Origin: CAZUCE01 sp964619265
GTDB taxonomy: Bacteria; Planctomycetota; UBA1135; GCA-002686595
DNA: 64,000 nucleotides
Assembly (NCBI GenBank): GCA_964619265.1
Contig: CAZUCE010000009.1
Location: 62,001 to 126,000, forward strand
Reading direction: 5' to 3'
Below are positions 61,054 to 64,000 of this stretch, in pieces. The position numbers were made by a program, and so were the translations under genes. The notes beneath the pieces are model-generated. The model was not told the origin of the DNA, made no database searches, and saw only the letters and a program-made list of their open reading frames with translations. Each line of letters starts with the position of its first letter. Position 1 is the stretch's first letter.

Positions 61054-61809
61054 TTAGGAGGAGGCTTGGATCGCGGCCAGCATTTCGCGCACCGCTTCGG
61101 ATGCGCCGACCATCAGCGATCGCGCAACGATCGAATGGCCGATGTTCAGTTCTTCGACGCCAGGCAGTTGGGCAATGGGCGCGACGTTGAGGAGGTCGAG
61201 TCCGTGTCCCGCGTTGACTCGCAGTCCGAGGGAGAGTGCGGTTTCACTGGCACGGATCAGTCGCCCAAGCTCCGCGGAGCGTTCGTCGCCTGCGGCATTG
61301 GCGTAGGTGCCCGTATGCAGTTCGACGAATTCGGCACCGAGATCTCGCGTGGCGCGGAGTTGATCTTCTTCTGGATCGACGAACAGGCTCACCAGGCCGC
61401 CGGCATCGACCAACTTGGGCACCAGCGAAGACAGTCGCCCTCGTTCGGAGACGGCATCCAGCCCGCCCTCGGTCGTGACCTCCTGGCGATTCTCAGGCAC
61501 GATGCAGAATCCGTCCGCCCGGCATTCGAGCGCGAAGGCGACGATGCCCGGATCGAGGGACAGCTCGAGGTTCAGGAAGCTCTTCACCTGTTTGCGCAGG
61601 CGCAACACATCGTGGTCTTGAATGTGTCGCCGGTCCTTGCGCAGGTGCACGGTGATGCCGGCGGCACCGGCTTGCTCGCAAGTCAGAGCAAACGGGACGG
61701 GGTCGGGGTCGTTTGCCCGGCGGGCTTGCCGGACGGTGGCGACGTGATCGACGTTGACGTGCAGGCGCGGACCGGTCCGGGAGGCGAGCGTCGTGGGGGT
61801 AGGCTTCAT
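61054..61809 (-). CDS. pdxJ: Pyridoxine 5'-phosphate synthase
   Basis: A 251-residue TIM-barrel enzyme that joins 1-deoxyxylulose 5-phosphate and 3-amino-1-hydroxyacetone phosphate to make pyridoxine 5'-phosphate in the DXP-dependent B6 pathway. The opening LHVNVDHVATVRQAR (about 15-29), AGITVHLRKDRRHI, ELHTGTYANA and the end GLRVNAGHGLDLLNV followed by LNIGHSIVARSL are the family's conserved parts. The length is normal. It diverges from rsmD with 67 bases between starts. Confidence 0.96.
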   Translation of the reverse strand: MKPTPTTLASRTGPRLHVNVDHVATVRQARRANDPDPVPFALTCEQAGAAGITVHLRKDRRHIQDHDVLRLRKQVKSFLNLELSLDPGIVAFALECRADGFCIVPENRQEVTTEGGLDAVSERGRLSSLVPKLVDAGGLVSLFVDPEEDQLRATRDLGAEFVELHTGTYANAAGDERSAELGRLIRASETALSLGLRVNAGHGLDLLNVAPIAQLPGVEELNIGHSIVARSLMVGASEAVREMLAAIQASS

Positions 61810-61876
61810 GGGCAGAGGCTAGCGGTCCACGGGCATCCTGAAACAGAGCTGGCCGGGCCCGCTAAGCTCTGACCCG

Positions 61877-62437
61877 ATGCGCATTATCGCTGGAGAGTTC
61901 CGTGGCCGCCGGCTGACCGCCCCGGAGGGGCTGAATACCAGGCCGATGCTCGACCGGGTACGGGAGGCGATTTTCTCGACGCTCGGCCCCTGGTTTGGCG
62001 AGCCGGTGGTGCTCGACCTCTTCGCAGGTTCGGGCAGCCTGGGGTTGGAGGCGCTTTCCCGCGGTGCCAAGCGAGTGCGATTCGTCGAGCGGGACCCGAA
62101 GGCGCGCCGGGTTCTGGCCGGCAATTTGGAGCAACTCGGAGCCCAAGATCGCGCCGAACTACGCGCGGACGACGCACTCGCCCCCCAGGCCTTCGAGGGC
62201 GGCCCCTACGACGTTGCCTTTCTGGATCCGCCCTTTCCGCTGGTTCGCCACCAGGCCGGCCGCCGGCAGGTGCACGATGCCTTGAACGAGCTCCTGGACC
62301 GGGGCATCGCCGAGGAGGGGGTTTGCGTCCTGCACGTCCCCCTGGGGCAGCTCCGCGAGCGGGATTTCGGTCCCCGCATCGCCTGCCGAGAGGTCACCTA
62401 CGGGGCGCAGAGCCTCTGGTACGTGCAGCGGGACTGA
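61877..62437 (+). CDS. rsmD: 16S rRNA (guanine-966-N2) methyltransferase
   Basis: A 186-residue class I methyltransferase acting on 16S rRNA G966 in the 30S subunit. It begins MRIIAGEFRGRRLTAPEG and has TRPMLDRVREAIFS. Motif I is VVLDLFAGSGSLGLEALSRGA, and motif IV is FLDPPFPLV, the DPPF signature of base N-methyltransferases. The length and order match RsmD. It diverges from pdxJ. Confidence 0.94.
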   Translation: MRIIAGEFRGRRLTAPEGLNTRPMLDRVREAIFSTLGPWFGEPVVLDLFAGSGSLGLEALSRGAKRVRFVERDPKARRVLAGNLEQLGAQDRAELRADDALAPQAFEGGPYDVAFLDPPFPLVRHQAGRRQVHDALNELLDRGIAEEGVCVLHVPLGQLRERDFGPRIACREVTYGAQSLWYVQRD

Positions 62438-62543
62438 GCGCCGCAAACGCTCCCAGCCGTTGTCCTCGGCCCCCTGCCCGTGGGTGGGAAGCCCAGCTTC
62501 GCCAGCCTCTCGGCGCGGGCTCGGGACTGCCGATGACCCGAGC

Positions 62544-63341
62544 GTGAAAACTCTATTCGTCAGCCTCCTGCTCGGCGCCGTTGCCCCGGACACTCCCGTC
62601 TCAGTGGATTCGGAGACGGCTTTGGTCGAGCCTGGAGTCGCCGAAGCCCACGGCACTTCTGGTTCCGCAAGCTATGGGCCGGTGCGGGTCGAGCCAGCTC
62701 CGCTGCTCACCCTGCGCGCCGTCGAGGCGAGTTTTCCGCGGTTGATCGAGGAGGTCTCGCTCGACGAGCTGCGACAGACCCCTAGCCGGTTTGCAGGTCG
62801 CAGCGTCCGGTGCGCGGTTCAAATCGCTGAGCTTGATGTTCCCTTTGATTCGTTCTTGTCGCGCTTCGACCCGGCTCAAGACTTGTGCTTCAGCGCTTGG
62901 GGCGACGATCAAAAAATTTGGCATCGCGAGGAATTCGAGAACACAGCGACGCGCCTGTTCGTCCCGCGAGGCAGCGTGTTGGAAGCGCGCATCTCGGCTA
63001 CCGGTTTGCACGGGCGGCTCCTGTTGACCCTGCGAGTTCGCGAAATCTGGTTGAACCAGCCGTGGATCGAAGTGCAGAGCGCCGTGCTGCTCAGTCCATC
63101 GGTCGGAGAAGGCACGATCCTCCACGCTTCGCGCGCCATGGACCTGTGGAAGACCGGTCAGCGCGAGCTGGCAATCGGTGAGCTAGAGCGTGCACTTGCG
63201 AGCCCGCTACCGGCCAGCGCACATGCGGCCCTCGAGGAAGAGCTGAAAGGGATGCGCGAGGACCTGGAGTCGAATCCCGAACGGCCGAAGCGGCCGATGC
63301 CGCCCGGCGAGAACACGGTCTATCGCCTCGACATGCGCTAG
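62544..63341 (+). CDS. Exported protein of unknown function
   Basis: A 265-residue protein. The GTG at 62544 gives a hydrophobic leader (KTLFVSLLLGAVAPDTPVS) that looks like a signal peptide. The middle (about 80-180) is a beta-rich domain with GRSVRCAVQIAELDVPF, LFVPRGSVLEARISA and RLLLTLRVREIWL, resembling an OB-like fold. The C-terminal 85 residues are helical. No family is recognised. It follows rsmD by 106 bases. Confidence 0.6.
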   Translation: MKTLFVSLLLGAVAPDTPVSVDSETALVEPGVAEAHGTSGSASYGPVRVEPAPLLTLRAVEASFPRLIEEVSLDELRQTPSRFAGRSVRCAVQIAELDVPFDSFLSRFDPAQDLCFSAWGDDQKIWHREEFENTATRLFVPRGSVLEARISATGLHGRLLLTLRVREIWLNQPWIEVQSAVLLSPSVGEGTILHASRAMDLWKTGQRELAIGELERALASPLPASAHAALEEELKGMREDLESNPERPKRPMPPGENTVYRLDMR

Positions 63342-63523
63342 TCGAGATTCTCTGGAAACAGAGGCGGCGCAGCGCGCCATGCAAAGGCCCGTTGCAGAAT
63401 TCGGGTCCGCCGGCCCTTTGGGTTTCCTCTCGAAACCGGTTCGGGAACAGGCTCCTCGATGGGGACCCACCCCGCCGGAAGAACGACCCTCAAGGCCAGA
63501 TGTTCTAGGATGCGCCCAGCGCC

Positions 63524-63904
63524 ATGGATCCCATCGACGTCTTGATCGAGAAGAAGCTGGAGGCCGCCGAGGCCGCCGGCACCTTTCGCAACTTGCCCGG
63601 TTCCGGCAAGCCCCTGCCGCCCGACGACACCACCCGAGTGCCGAACGAACTGCGCGCCGGCTACCGAATCCTGCGCGACGCCGGCTATGTTCCCGAGGAA
63701 CTCGAACTGCGCAAAGAAGCGCTCACTCTGGGCGACTTGTTAGCCGCCTGCGAGGACGCGGAACAGCGAGTCGCGCTGCGGAGCCGCCGCAACGCGGTCC
63801 TGCTGCGCTACGAGATGTTGATCGAGCGTCAGGCAAGATCCTCTGGCCACCGGGGCGCTCTCGCGGATTACGCCACCGCCATCCGGGGAAGACTCGGTAC
63901 CTAG
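63524..63904 (+). CDS. DUF1992 / DnaJ-C28-like protein
   Basis: A 126-residue cytosolic protein. The opening IDVLIEKKLEAAEAAGTF and the segment NLPGSGKPLPPDD (about 24-36) are hallmarks of the DUF1992 family (YhdN and human DNAJC28-like). The middle VPNELRAGYRILRDAGYVPEE also fits. Function unknown. Confidence 0.85.
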   Translation: MDPIDVLIEKKLEAAEAAGTFRNLPGSGKPLPPDDTTRVPNELRAGYRILRDAGYVPEELELRKEALTLGDLLAACEDAEQRVALRSRRNAVLLRYEMLIERQARSSGHRGALADYATAIRGRLGT

Positions 63905-63922
63905 CGAGCCCGTTGCCGAGGC

Positions 63923-64000
63923 CTAGTGACCTTCGTGATCGTGGTCTTCGCCACCGAAGCCGTGCGATCCACGCAGGTGCTCCAGGTCCTCGGCGTCAAA
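63923..64000 (-). CDS. C-terminal end of a His-rich protein (cut by window edge)
   Basis: The last 25 residues are visible, ending in GFGGEDHDHEGH before the TAG stop. The His/Asp-rich tail suggests metal binding. The 5' end lies beyond the window, so no function can be given. Confidence 0.5.
   Translation of the reverse strand, partial: FDAEDLEHLRGSHGFGGEDHDHEGH

Overview
The window is uniformly GC-rich, densely packed DNA, most likely from a planctomycete-like (Planctomycetota) chromosome. The basis is inference from protein content. There are three FG-GAP/CRTAC1 (ASPIC/UnbV) proteins, three paralogous membrane-anchored carboxypeptidase-regulatory-like proteins, and a large secreted beta-propeller. 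There is also a parallel beta-helix secreted protein, a sulfatase-like lipoprotein, a DUF5060-type glycosidase and several long fused proteins. No phage, IS element, CRISPR array or rRNA operon is visible. One tRNA gene, tRNA-Leu(UAG), is present.

Layout. 1-3.6 kb: a degenerate metallo-beta-lactamase-fold protein, leucyl aminopeptidase (pepA) and a membrane protein. 3.7-10.7 kb: an ATP-grasp gene diverging from a tight plus-strand cluster: OlsB-like acyltransferase, PlsC/OlsA-like acyltransferase, DinB-like protein, NRDE/TANGO2 protein, and an 895-residue fusion of hydrolase, DedA and ATP-grasp modules. This may be a lipid-modification locus. 10.7-17 kb: a regulatory-like-fold protein, a tandem double D-Ala-D-Ala-ligase-like protein and a Ser/Gly-rich lipoprotein. 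17-27 kb: beta-propeller, a cupin/JmjC-like protein and two FG-GAP proteins. 27-34 kb: thioesterase, B3/B4-domain protein, a CarH-like B12 photoreceptor-regulator, tRNA-Leu, a ClC channel and an AAA ATPase with a palindromic promoter. 34-42 kb: glycosidase-like protein, GT-C-like membrane protein, LemA with its partner, a methyltransferase and a second regulatory-like-fold protein. 42-52.6 kb: glycosyltransferase, a UGA-containing ArsC/Spx-like gene, sulfatase, GST, TetR regulator, proline dehydrogenase and the third regulatory-like-fold protein. 52.7-64 kb: a UGA-containing CRTAC1-redoxin-TPR gene, beta-helix protein, ClpB, a small secreted protein, PdxJ, RsmD, a secreted protein, a DUF1992 protein and the end of a His-rich protein.

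The main discovery is two genes that each carry one in-frame UGA and look like selenoprotein genes. In the ArsC/Spx-like gene (43959-44306, minus) the UGA replaces the first Cys of the CxxC redox motif. In the CRTAC1 gene (52718-56212, plus) a UGA at codon 601 joins two open frames that together make one standard FG-GAP/ASPIC/redoxin/TPR protein. A hairpin with a GGUC loop lies just 3' of it, at the distance of a bacterial SECIS element. UGA is an ordinary stop elsewhere in the window, so specific recoding is implied. The Sec machinery itself is not in this window.
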